This document shows positions 43,991 to 54,078 of a DNA stretch of 64,000 nucleotides, one piece after another. Within the stretch, counting starts at the first letter, position 1. The number at the start of each line of letters is the position of its first letter. Made by a program: the position numbers and the translations under genes. Source of the DNA: Plantago major (taxonomy: Eukaryota; Streptophyta; Magnoliopsida; Lamiales; Plantaginaceae). The notes beneath the pieces were generated by a model that searched no databases, was not told where the DNA came from, and saw nothing but the letters and a program-made list of their open reading frames with translations. The stretch covers positions 62,001-126,000 of the forward strand of contig JAIFAC010000136.1 of assembly GCA_026545765.1 (NCBI GenBank). Direction: 5' to 3'.

Positions 43991-45118
43991 TAGAGGGTCT
44001 GAAGATATGCAATACAACCCATGATATACTTGTTAAGTTGCCCATCCCATGCTCACTATCATATAATCCATGTTCTCTGCATTGCACCCCATGATGCCAT
44101 GAAAAGTAGTTGGCATGTGGCCAGTAGATACTCGTTAAGATGCCTATCCCATGCTCACTGTCATATGATCCATGTTCTCTGCATTGCACACCATGATTCC
44201 ATGAAAAATAGTTGGCATGTGGCCAGTAGATACTTTACCCATCCCATACTCACTGTCATATGATCCATGTTCTCTGCAATACAACCCATGATGCCATGAA
44301 AAGTAGTTGGCATGAGGCCAGTAGATACTTGTTAAGTTGCCCATCCCATGCTCACTATCATATAATCCATGTTCTCTACATTGCACCCCATGATGCCATG
44401 AAAATTAGTTGGCATGTGGCCAGTAGATACTTGTTAAGTTGCCCATCCCATGCTCACTATCATATAATCCATGTTCTCTACATTGCACCCCATGATGCCA
44501 TGAAAATTAGTTGGCATGTGGCCAGTAGATACTTGTTAAGATGCCTATCCCATGCTCACTGTCATATGCTCCATGTTCTCTGCATTGCACCGCATGATGC
44601 AATGAAAAATAGTTGGCATGTGGCCAGTAGATACTTGTTAAGTTGACCATCCCATACTCACTGTCATATGATCCATGTTCTCTGCAATACAACCCATGAT
44701 GCCATGAAAAGTAGTTGGCATGAGGCCAGTAGATACTTGTTAAGTTGCCCGTCCCATGCTCACTATCATATGATCCATGTTCTCTGCATTGCACCCCATG
44801 ATGCCATGAAAAGTAGTTGGCATGTGGCAAGTAGATACTTTTTAAGATGCCTATCCCATGCTCACTGTCATATGATCCATGTTCTCTGCATTACAACCCA
44901 TGATGCCATGAAAAGTAGTTGGCATGAGGCCAGTAGATACTTGTTAAGTTGCCTATCCCATGCTCAGTGTCATATGATCCATGTTCTCTGCATTGCACCC
45001 CATGATGCCATGAAAAGTAGTTGGCATGTGGCCAGTAGATACTTTTTAAGATGCCCATCCCATGCTCAATGTCATATGATCCATGTTCTCTGCATTGCAC
45101 CCCATGATACCATGAAAA
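43991..45118. repeat. 102-bp tandem array, 11 units
   Basis: The landmark CCATGTTCTCT occurs at 44068, 44170, 44265, 44367, 44469, 44571, 44673, 44775, 44877, 44979 and 45081, a spacing of 102 bp except one 95-bp step. Units differ by a few substitutions. Because 102 is a multiple of three, frames stay open on both strands, which explains repetitive ORFs here. The array directly precedes the FAR1-like gene, and its CATGTTCTCT word also occurs in that gene's introns. Confidence 0.95.
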
Positions 45119-47085
45119 AGTTGTTTACATGTGTTGCTTTACTTGTGCAGCCATAGTTGTTATTAACAACTCAACCACCGTATCCATTAATGATGACTTT
45201 AACGTTGGTGGGGGTTTGATAGGAAGAACAAGAAACATTTTGGATGCCATGCATGATTTGTATCGAAGACATGCTGTGAAAATCGGATTCTCTTTCAAAA
45301 AATGCACGTCAAGGCTTAATAACAATGGGAGGGTCTATCAAAAATACTTTATATGTAGTCGTTCAGGAAAACCAGAAGCTCCTAAAACTCCATTGATTAC
45401 ACCTTCACCACCTGCACCTATAGTTACGGAAGGTGAAAAACCAAAGTAAAGAAAACGTCGAGAAGATTGTGTTACAAAGACAGATTGTCAAGCTAAGATA
45501 GTTATAGGTTGTGACACTGACAACAATGTTTACACTGTCATAAAGCACATTGAAGAACATAACCATACTCTAACTAGAGAAGAATGGAGTCACTTACACC
45601 GAGTTGAAAGATCTATATCAACAGAGAAGGCGAAAGCAATGGAAGTTATGGAAGTTGCTGGACTAAGTCCAACAGATGCCTATAAATACATGGTTGAAAG
45701 TGCAGGTGGACATGAGAATGTAGGCCACACTGAAAGGGACCACATCAACTTCATCACCCGCTTCAGGACATCAGCTATGGGTGGAGCGGATGCCCAAACA
45801 GTCCTTGATATGCTTAAAACAAGGCAAGATGAGGATCCACAGTTCTACTTTACACCAAAGTTAGATGAAGAAGGCAAGCTATGCAGCTTGTACTGGAGGG
45901 ACTCAATGATGAAGACTTATATGGGGATGTATTGATATTTGGCACGACTTACAGAACAAATAAATATGGTCTCATATGTGCACCTTTTGTAGGTGTAAAC
46001 AACCATTGGAACAATGTCATGTTCGCTTGTGCGTTCATTGCAAATGAAACGACTGAGTAGTTTGTGTGGCTATTAGAGGAATTTTTGAAGTCAATGGATG
46101 GTAACAAACCAATTACTGTGTTCACTGATCAGGATTTTGCGATATCAAATGCACTGGAACAGGTACTGTTAACATTTAAAAATCCCATGTTCTCAAACAA
46201 ATGACCTATGTTCTCTATGTTGAAAATAATATCTGTAATTTATATGCTAATATGCAAATTCTCCATGATATATCAGGTATTTGGTGAAGAAACAAGACAT
46301 AGACTATGTCTATGGCACCTCTTCCAGAATGCAATAAGCCATTGTGGAAGATTGAAGAACGATGATCATTTCAAGATTGCTTACCACCAATGCTTGCAAG
46401 GATCATTGAATAGAGAACATTTCTAAGAGAACTGGAGTTACATGGTTGAAAAATATGAGCTGCAAGATGAAAGCTGGTTCAATAGGTTACCCCCATGTTC
46501 TCTAACATGTACTCCATGTTCTCTACATTCTGCTCCATAATCTAAACATATTACCATATGTTTCCAATAGGTTGTATGACATAAGGGAAAAGTGGGCTAC
46601 TACACTGAGCAGAGATTTCTTCTCAGCTGGGATACTATCATCCCAACGGAGTGAGAGCACGAATAGTGCAATCTCTCTTTCAACGCAAACAAGGGTACAT
46701 CTCTCGCGCAATTCTTCCATTTATTCGATGCTATGATCAACCGTTGGAGGACAAAAGAAACACACAAGGAATTCAAAAACACAATGTGTGAACCAAAAAT
46801 ATACTTGCCTACTGGACTTGTGAAGCATGCTGCAGAGGTAAATGTTGTAAACTATAACGCATTTTCTCAATTATAGTGCATGTTCTCTGCTATTCTATCT
46901 TACACATGTTCTCAACTATAATGCCAATGTTCTCAGCTTTATAATCCATGATCTCAGTTTTACACACTGAAAATATTTAAATACTTCGAAAAGGAGTTTA
47001 GGAGATCACTAGCTACACAAGCTCATGAAGCAATGAATTTGGTTGACAAGTTTATGTATGATGTTCGTCCTGATGATGAAATGGA
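45119..47085 (+). pseudogene. FAR1/MULE-type transposase relic with introns
   Basis: A FAR1-type DNA-binding region comes first (GFSFKKCTSR, YQKYFICSRSG, TKTDCQAKIVI, EEHNHTL; the C-C-H-H zinc ligands are visible). The MULE transposase core follows from about 45905: LYGDVLIFGTTYRTNKYGL, VFTDQDFAISNALEQ, RHRLCLWHLFQN, and in the last exons REKWATTLSRDFFSAG with SSQRSESTNSAI. Introns are likely at 46160-46276, about 46486-46570 and after 46838. Defects are a stop at 45448, a frameshift at about 45900, a stop at 46058, and Gly in place of the first catalytic Asp (normally FDTTY). The family includes domesticated transcription factors, but this copy is dead and lies in repeats. It ends near 47085, where Sirevirus sequence starts. 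Confidence 0.82.
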
Positions 47086-47632
47086 AATGGAATGCAGTGT
47101 AATCTTAAACACCAAACTGGAGTACTTGTTGATGATTATCTGCTCGGTGTTGCAAAGAACCAAGCAGATGTTAGAAGAGGGTTAGCTATACTTGAAAAGG
47201 TAAAGATTAAGCAAATTTGCTCTGGAAAACCCTCTTTTGCATCCAAAATCGATGTGTTGGAATTTTGCAACAATTCCACCATCATTGAAGAAGATGGCAC
47301 TAAAGAACTGCGCATCACATCGAAGGTATAAGGTATTGACATAAACCTTGATGAAAAATCCTTCTGTAATCTATTTGGGTTACCCACCCAAGGTACCGAT
47401 TACTACCCAGATACCTCAACCCAGACAGCAGGTCACTTCTACTCTCTCTCCATGAATCCTGACAAGGATGTTACTCCAGATACCTTCGACAATGAGATTG
47501 TTAGAAGAAAACATCTTGTCGAACCTGGGGACTTGATAGCCCTTGTATTGCACAGATGCTTTGATTCAAACTAAGGAGGAGCTGACCAGATCAACATGGA
47601 ACGATGGGGAATGATGGCATTCCTTCACACTC

Positions 47633-47669
<37 letters not shown>

Positions 47670-48902
47670 CTTCAACTAGGGGAAGTACATCATTCTGAGG
47701 TTTGTTGACAAACATCGAGGCTTTGAGCCTATTATACAAGGTCATCTTGCTGAGCCTAAGCGTACTATCAGCTTTGGTTTGAAGATATGCAACATTCTGG
47801 AACAGCTTGGAATACAGCTCAGAGGAAAGGAAGAAATTGCAAACAGTGATCTTGTTTGCAAATATAATTGTGAGCTCAAGCAGAACCAGAAGAAGCCAGT
47901 AGAAGACGTTTCTGAGGCAAATGTTGTGCCAAAGAAGAAACGTAGAACTGGAGGGAAAAAGAAGGCATGTGCCTCAGAGACCACCTCACCGGTGGATCCT
48001 AACACAAGGGTATCTGACCTTAGTGCTATAGGTACCACTCTTGATGCCAAGAGCGTGGATGAGTCCCAAGCTATAACTGATGAAGAAGTAGATGATTTGA
48101 ACTTTGACCCATTCTTGGAAAGGAATGAGGTTGCTGAAGAAGTTCCTACATCATAGGTTGCTGAACAAGTAACCATGTCACAAGGAAACACTCTTCCAGG
48201 GTCATCCACACTGCAAGATATAAATGATGCCCCGATGAGTGATGCAGATGTACGTGATGACAATGTCAATGCATTAGTACTAAATGTTGTTGCTGATCTG
48301 GAGAGAACTATCACTTTTGTTCCGTCTTGTTCAAGATACAGATCACCACAACTATAACAACCACAAGGCTCCCAGGCTTCTGAATACTTGGTAGAAGCAT
48401 ATGAGATGCGTCAGGGAGCTGATGGTGTTGTTGAGTTAAATCCTGTGATTCAACAGGTTCCCCAACTCCAATCTGGGAGGGATCAATCAGGGGAGGCAAC
48501 TGAGCCGAGAACTCAGGATATGCTTGAAGTGCCTGAAACTTCAAACGGAGATGTTGTCAAGGGACAACCAGACCAACAAATGGAGCTACAACAAGTTCCA
48601 TAAACCAATCAGCCTGACATTGATCAGGTTACTGAGTGGTTTAACTCTTTACTTGTGAAATTTCTATGATTAAATGTCTTGTATCTTATTTTTTAATCTT
48701 TGTTATTGGCTGGAAAAGAAACAAGAGATCAAGAGGAAGTTGCAAAGCTTTCCTCAGAGACTGAAAAAGAGGTTCCTACAACCTCAGTACCAAAGGAAAC
48801 TGAGCATGTGCAACAAGTGAATTAGTTTTCTAAGGCACACATTTTTCAGTTATCTGCCAAAATCACATAGTATCTAACTCTATGTTTGTTTCTTAAAGGC
48901 TC
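47086..48902 (+). pseudogene. accessory gene, N-terminal half (Sirevirus copy 2)
   Basis: The N-terminus is DDYLLGVAKNQADVRRGLAI, then KIDVLEFCNNSTIIEEDG, homologous to copy 1 (VLEFYNNSTII). Further on come GGADQINMERWGMMAF, GKYIILRFVDKHRGFEP, RTISFGLKICNILEQLGIQL, a basic PKKKRRTGGKKK and an acidic Gln/Glu-rich tail to about 48640. Interrupted by stops at 47328, 47572, 47677, 48154, 48355 and 48601. A (GA)n run at 47637-47667 encodes RERERERE. The first intron of copy 1 is still present here (from GTTACTGAGTGGTTTAACTC at 48628), but its acceptor is lost. Confidence 0.7.
47637..47667. repeat. (GA)n microsatellite
   Basis: About 15 GA units inside the accessory-gene frame, absent from copy 1. 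Confidence 0.95.
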
Positions 48903-49390
48903 TGTTAGGAATATCTCTTTAGATTTTGATCAGCAACCTAATGACTTATCTTAGCAGAGAAAGGTGCTCAGTACTCTTGGTTCACTTGAACACTGTAAAA
49001 GAGGAAAATCACTAAGTATGTTAGTCTCGCAAATCTTGTATAGGATGTTAATTCTCTGAATGTAATTTTTATTTATTTGAAGAAGACCAAGAAGGAAGCA
49101 TCCAAGCAAAGGAACTCATTTCAAGAAGACTGAAGTTTGCTCAAGATTGTTGAAGACTAAGGAGAAAAGTCTCCTCAGATACCTATGTCCAGAAACCTTG
49201 AGTCAACAAGTGTTTTGATTAATCATGTTACTCAAAGGATATCTGAGAACACAAGTGTATTGAGTAAGGAACGTGTCAAGTCTTAGAAAGCTTCACGTAT
49301 CCGTTGAGACAACAGGACAAATATAGAATAATGCATTTATTGCTCGGACAGAAATGTCTGCACAAAAGCAAAAGTATCTGAAGAAGAAGA
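48903..49390 (+). repeat. Sirevirus LTR fragment (first about 490 bp), copy 2
   Basis: Starts TGTTAGGAATATCTCTTTAG and follows the other LTRs to the segment around GACAGAAATGTCTG, then passes directly into gag at about 49395. The rest of the LTR, the primer site and the gag N-terminus are missing. The usual polypurine tract before the LTR is also not recognisable. Confidence 0.8.
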
Positions 49391-50367
49391 CAAAGAACTT
49401 TGCAGCTAAAGTTGCTTGGCAATTGATTGAAGAAATCTGTGTCGGCACTGAGAAAACTAAAGAAAACAAGTTCGAAGTTTTGAAGCTCAAATTCCAAAAC
49501 TTCAAACAAGGTCCTACAGAGACACTAGAAGAACTTGATTTTAGGGTAGCAACACTAATGAGTGAAATGGCTGTACTTTGAGAAAGTGATAGATACACTA
49601 ATTTTGAAAAGGTTAAGACTATTGTGAGATGTCTAAACCAAAACTGGGAACATACTCAGTATTTCTACTTCAACCAAGGAATGCCTAACATCACTCCAGT
49701 GGAACTCTTCTCACACTTAGCAACTGTCAACTATGAGACAGCTCAGAGAGGACATACAGCTACTGAAAAGTCGCATAATGTTGCTCTCTTAACTCAAGGT
49801 ACTTCTGAAAAGAAGGAAACCAAGGAAGTGACTGAAGAAAATTCTCTTGCTGTAAAACACATGAAAAGATTTGTGAGTCAAGAGATTGAAAGGAGAAAAC
49901 CCAAAGAGAAGCTGAAAACGCATCTAGGATCAAACTACCATCAGTACAAAAATACACAAAACAACTCGGTGAACAAGCCTGCTCAGCAATTTGTAAGTAC
50001 TGATGTTGCAGAAATTGGAAATGATGTATGCTTCTACTGTCAGAAACCTAGACACTTCAAAAGAGATTGTCCTATGTTCAACAAACTAAAGACAGGTGAC
50101 AGGAAGGAGAGAAGAAACTTCAAGAGAAGTTAGAGAGCTTTGCTCACTGAAGAATGGAAAAAGATTCAAATCCAATTGGATGCTCTTGACATTGAGTCAG
50201 AATCTGAAGATGAAGATTCAGATGACTCCAAACTACCTTCACCTGAGTTATGTGGCATTACTCACGATTTGGTTGACTTTGGTCAAAAGACGAATGAAAT
50301 GTGTGGAGTTGCTGAGGAGGTCTTTCTAGATTTCTCCAATATCGAACAATGTCTAATGGCTGATGAG
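49391..50367 (+). pseudogene. gag: Sirevirus gag (copy 2), spliced form
   Basis: N-terminally truncated. Shows VAWQLIEEICVGTEKTKENK, LEELDFRVATLMSEM, then a TGA at 49579 and a frame change to 49624-50133. The zinc knuckle is CFYCQKPRHFKRDC, with Arg for the usual Gly. A TAG at 50131 follows, then the acidic ESESEDEDSDDS tract and CLMADE. The frame passes straight from GATGAG (50367) into protease, lacking the 1218-bp segment present in copy 1. Confidence 0.85.
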
Positions 50368-51642
50368 AACACTCCAAAGAAGAAACCAACATGGATTTTT
50401 GACAGTGGATTTGGGAAGCACATGACAGGAGATAAAGCAAATCTGGTCAACTACAAAGTTTGCAACACTGGACCAGATATCAGATTTGCTGGAGGAGAAT
50501 TAAATCCTACGTTAGGATTTGGAGATATGAAATTGGGAGCTCTTATAATTTCAGCTGTTTTACATGTAGAGGGATTGAAATATAATCTCTTACGCATGAG
50601 CCAGTTTGCTGATAAAGGTTATTCTGTAAAGATAAAATCAAATCTCTGCAAACTAATTGACAATGAGTCAAAGCAGACAGTCTTGGTTGCTAGGCGGAAA
50701 GGAAGTCTCTATGTTGCTGACTGGGCATCTGCCACAACTGAAGAATGTCTAATGGTGAGTCAATCTGGCCACATTGAAGAAAATTGGCTATGTCATAAAA
50801 GAATGAGTCACTTGAACTTCAAAACTCTGAACAAGCTAGCCAAGAAAGAGTTGGTGGTTGGATTACCCAAAATGGCATATAGAAATGATGGTGTATGCTC
50901 AGCTTGACAAATGGGAAAACAATCCAAAACATCTTTCAAGTCTAGCTGCAAATGTTACATATGGATCTTTTTGAATCCTATGTAACTAGCTATGCAGGAA
51001 AGAAGTATGGTCTGGTTGTTGTTGATGATTACTCAAGATTCACTTGGGTTGTATTTCTCAAACAAAAATCTGATGCAAGGGTTGAAATACCCAACTTGCT
51101 GAATAAGCTTGAAGTCATGAAAAATGACAAGGTATCTGCAATCAGAACAGACCATGGTACTCTGAGTTTGTGAACCAGTACATAAAAGAGTTTTGTACCT
51201 GCAAAGGTATACAACATCAACTATCTTCAGTAAGGACACCACAACAAAATGGTGTTTCTGAAAGGAAGAATAGGACCCTAAAAGAAGCAGCAAGAACAAT
51301 GCTTGCTGACACTGAAATAAGTGAAATCTATTGGGTTGAAGCTGTTAACGCAGCCTGCTACACTCAAAATAGATGTTTGATCAACAAACACCATGACAAA
51401 ACTCCTTATGAACTTTTGATTGGTAGACCCCCTACTATAAGACATCTAAGGGTGTTTGGTTACAGATGTTATATTGTTAACAATGGAAAAGAATACTTGA
51501 GATATTTCAACCAAAAGCAGATGAAGGAGTATTTCTTGGTTATTCTCTGAATAGCAAAGACTACAGAATCTACAACAAAAGAACGCAAAAGATTGAAGAA
51601 TTTGTTAATGTAGTTTTCTATGAAGGGAACAAGAAAGTACCT
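50368..51642 (+). pseudogene. pol: Sirevirus protease and integrase (copy 2)
   Basis: Protease DSGFGKHMTGD (Phe where copia elements usually have Cys), then GLKYNLLRMSQF and the pre-integrase segment CHKRMSHLNFKTLNKLAKKE. The frame stops at 50905. The integrase core continues at 50952 with HMDLFESYVTSYAGKKYGLV and VDDYSRFTW. RTDHG follows at about 51150, then a one-base frameshift, then QNGVSERKNRTLKEAARTML. All three catalytic acidic residues (HMD, RTD, SE) are present, but the frame is broken at about 50905 and 51160 and again near 51545. Confidence 0.9.
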
Positions 51643-53774
51643 TTGAATGAAGAACTCTCAGATAGGTTCAAAGAACTAATGATTAAAGATTCTAAAGAAA
51701 AATCCTCAAAAGGAAACAATTCTGTCATTCACTTAGAGGATGACTCTGACGATGAAAAGCAACCATTGCTTAGTAACAACAAGATGACTCTAATACATGA
51801 TGAAGAATTTCATATGAGAATTTCAGAAATGCAACAAGTTACTGAGAACTTTCATCATGAAGAGGTTTCTGAGAATGAGATTGATGAAAATCCAATCCCT
51901 GATATCTCTAACACTGAAAAAGTGTCAGATATCAATGGCATTTCCCGGGTGCCAGATATCTTAAATACTGAACAAGTATCTTGTCAAGATCATAATGATT
52001 CACATTCAGATCAAAATGATATTGATCCTACTAGTTCAAAACCCATTATAAATTGGATAAGAGATCATCCTGCGAAGGATGTGATTGGTCCTTTAGACCA
52101 AGGGGTTAGAACTATGAGAGAAATTGCTGGAAATGCAGACTCTCTCTATGGATGTTTCATCTCAAACATTGAACCTAAAACTATAGAAGAAGCATTGATG
52201 GATCAAGATTGGATCTGTGCAATGCAAGAAGAGTTGGATCAATTTGAGAGAAACAAAGTCTGGAAACTGGTTCCATTTGTTGATGGAATATCTGTAATTG
52301 GAACCAAGTGGGTTTTCAGAAACAAAATGAATGAGTCTGGTGAAATAATCAGAAACAAAGCAAGGTTATTTGTCAAGAGATTCACCCAGACTGAAGGACT
52401 AGATTTTGATGAGTCATATGCACCAGTTGCAAGATTGGATGCAATTAGACTATTTCTAGCCTTTGCAGCTCATAAAGACTTTAAAGTTTATCAAATGGAT
52501 GTCAAAAGTGCATTCCTAAACGGTGAACTTACTGAGGAAGCCTATGTTGAACTACCACTAGGCTTTGAAGTTTCCACAGAAAGCATAATGGTCTATATGC
52601 TTCAGAAAGCTCTTTATGGACTGAAACAGGCTCCAAGAGCATGGTATGATACTTTAGCCAAATACTTGTTGCAAAGTGACTTCAAGAAAGGAGACGTTGA
52701 TAAAACACTCTTTTCTTTGAACCATGAAGGGAAATTACTTTTAGTTCAAGTATATGTTGATGACATTATATTTGGATCTAAAGACAAACAACTTTGTGAA
52801 GACTTTGCTAAACTCATGAAAAGTAAATTTGAGATGAGCATGATGGGAGAATTGAACTATTTCCTGGAGTTGCAAGTCAAGCAACTTAATGATGGAATAT
52901 TCATCAGTTAAACAAAGTATGCAAAAGATATGCTCAACAAGTTTAATCTAAAGCCTTCTGAAAAGAATGTTAAGATACCTATGAGCATTGGAACCAAAAT
53001 GACCTATACTGAATCTAACAAGAGTGTTGAAGAACACAAGTATAGGAAATTGATTGGGTCTCTATTGTACCTCACTGCAAGTAGACGTGATATTCAATAT
53101 GCAGTTGGAGTGTGTGCTAGATTTCAGACAAATCCAATGCAATCACACTACAACATTGCTATGAAAATATTAAGATATGGAAAGGGTACTGTAGAAGTTG
53201 GGTTGTGGTATCCAAAAGACAGTGGATTGAGTTTAGTTGGCTATTCTGATGCTGACTATGCTGGATCATTGCTTGATAGAAAAAGCACCTCAGGAACTTG
53301 TCAATTTCTTGGTGCCAGATTAATATCATGGTTCATCAAGAAACAAAACACAATTGCCACATCCACCCAGAGGCTGAATATATTGCTGCTGGGTGTTGTG
53401 CTTCACATATATTGTGGATACAACAACTCAGAGACTATGAGTTCAATGAAGAGAAAACTCCTATTTTCTGTGACAACACAAGTGCTATTGCCATAACTCA
53501 GAATCCTAAGTTTCATGCAAGAACAAAACACATTGATGTTAGACAACACTTCATTAGAGATCATGTTGAAAAAGGCAATATAGAGATACTCAAGATTGGT
53601 ACTGAAGACCAAATTGCAGATATCTTTACAAAGCCGTTGCAAGAAAGCAGGTTCTTAACCTTGAGACATAGTCTTGGGTTAATGGAGCTACTGAATGAAC
53701 TGAAAAGTTCTAATCTACGAGGCGAACTCGGAAGGAGAAAAGAGATGCAGAAGGTATCCGGATATCTAAGGTAA
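51643..53774 (+). pseudogene. pol: Sirevirus reverse transcriptase and RNase H (copy 2)
   Basis: 422 codons are open from about 51643: a linker ([16 protein letters not shown]), then RT with [64 protein letters not shown] and the intact catalytic [13 protein letters not shown] at 52909-52911 stands where Gln is expected (FIS.TKYA). The frame resumes to 53360 with SRRDIQYAVGVCARFQTNPM and GYSDADYAGS. A frameshift at about 53365 leads into 53298-53774 with EAEYIAAGCCASHI, FCDNTSAIAI and TKHIDVRQHFIRDHV. It is better preserved than copy 1. Confidence 0.92.
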
Positions 53775-54078
53775 AAGGTAAAAACTTCTACCAAAAAGGT
53801 ATACGAGGCGGAACTCATATACTAAAAGGATGGGTAAAATGTCTTTCAAAGATTTGAGGCGAATTTTCAGATATCTGTGAGATCACAAAGTGAGGGGAAC
53901 ACAAAAGAGAAATGTGGTACAACTGTATTCAGTCAACCACATCTCTGAAGTTTTGTATCTTTCCATTTATATGTTAAGTTACATACAATCTCTGAACTTA
54001 ATAGATAAGTCCAAAAGACTGTCCCTTAAGTCATAGAAAAGAGATGTGATTGAAGCTATACGAAATTTCATTAATTGG
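53775..54078 (+). other. Sirevirus post-pol spacer (copy 2), truncated
   Basis: Matches the minus-strand spacer 3615-3967 of copy 1. Similarity ends at AATTGGGCACAA (about 54078), followed by unrelated sequence GCGTAAAACCCG. Confidence 0.75.

Larger units (their letters stand above)
47086..54078 (+). mobile_element. Sirevirus-like element sequence, copy 2 (accessory gene, LTR fragment, gag-pol)
   Basis: Order on the plus strand: accessory gene (47086-48902), LTR start (48903-49390), gag-pol (49391-53774), post-pol spacer to 54078. In copy 1 the accessory gene follows pol. Here it precedes an LTR, so this is the 3' end of one element joined through a truncated LTR to the body of another, or a rearranged tandem pair. 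Both outer ends are cut. Confidence 0.75.

Noticed and set aside
44021..45156. Several repetitive ORFs on both strands encoding MIHVLCIAPHDAMK-like or MQCREHGSYDSEHG-like repeats
   Set aside because: They are translations of the 102-bp tandem array; unit length divisible by three keeps frames open on both strands, with no sign of a real start, domain or codon selection.
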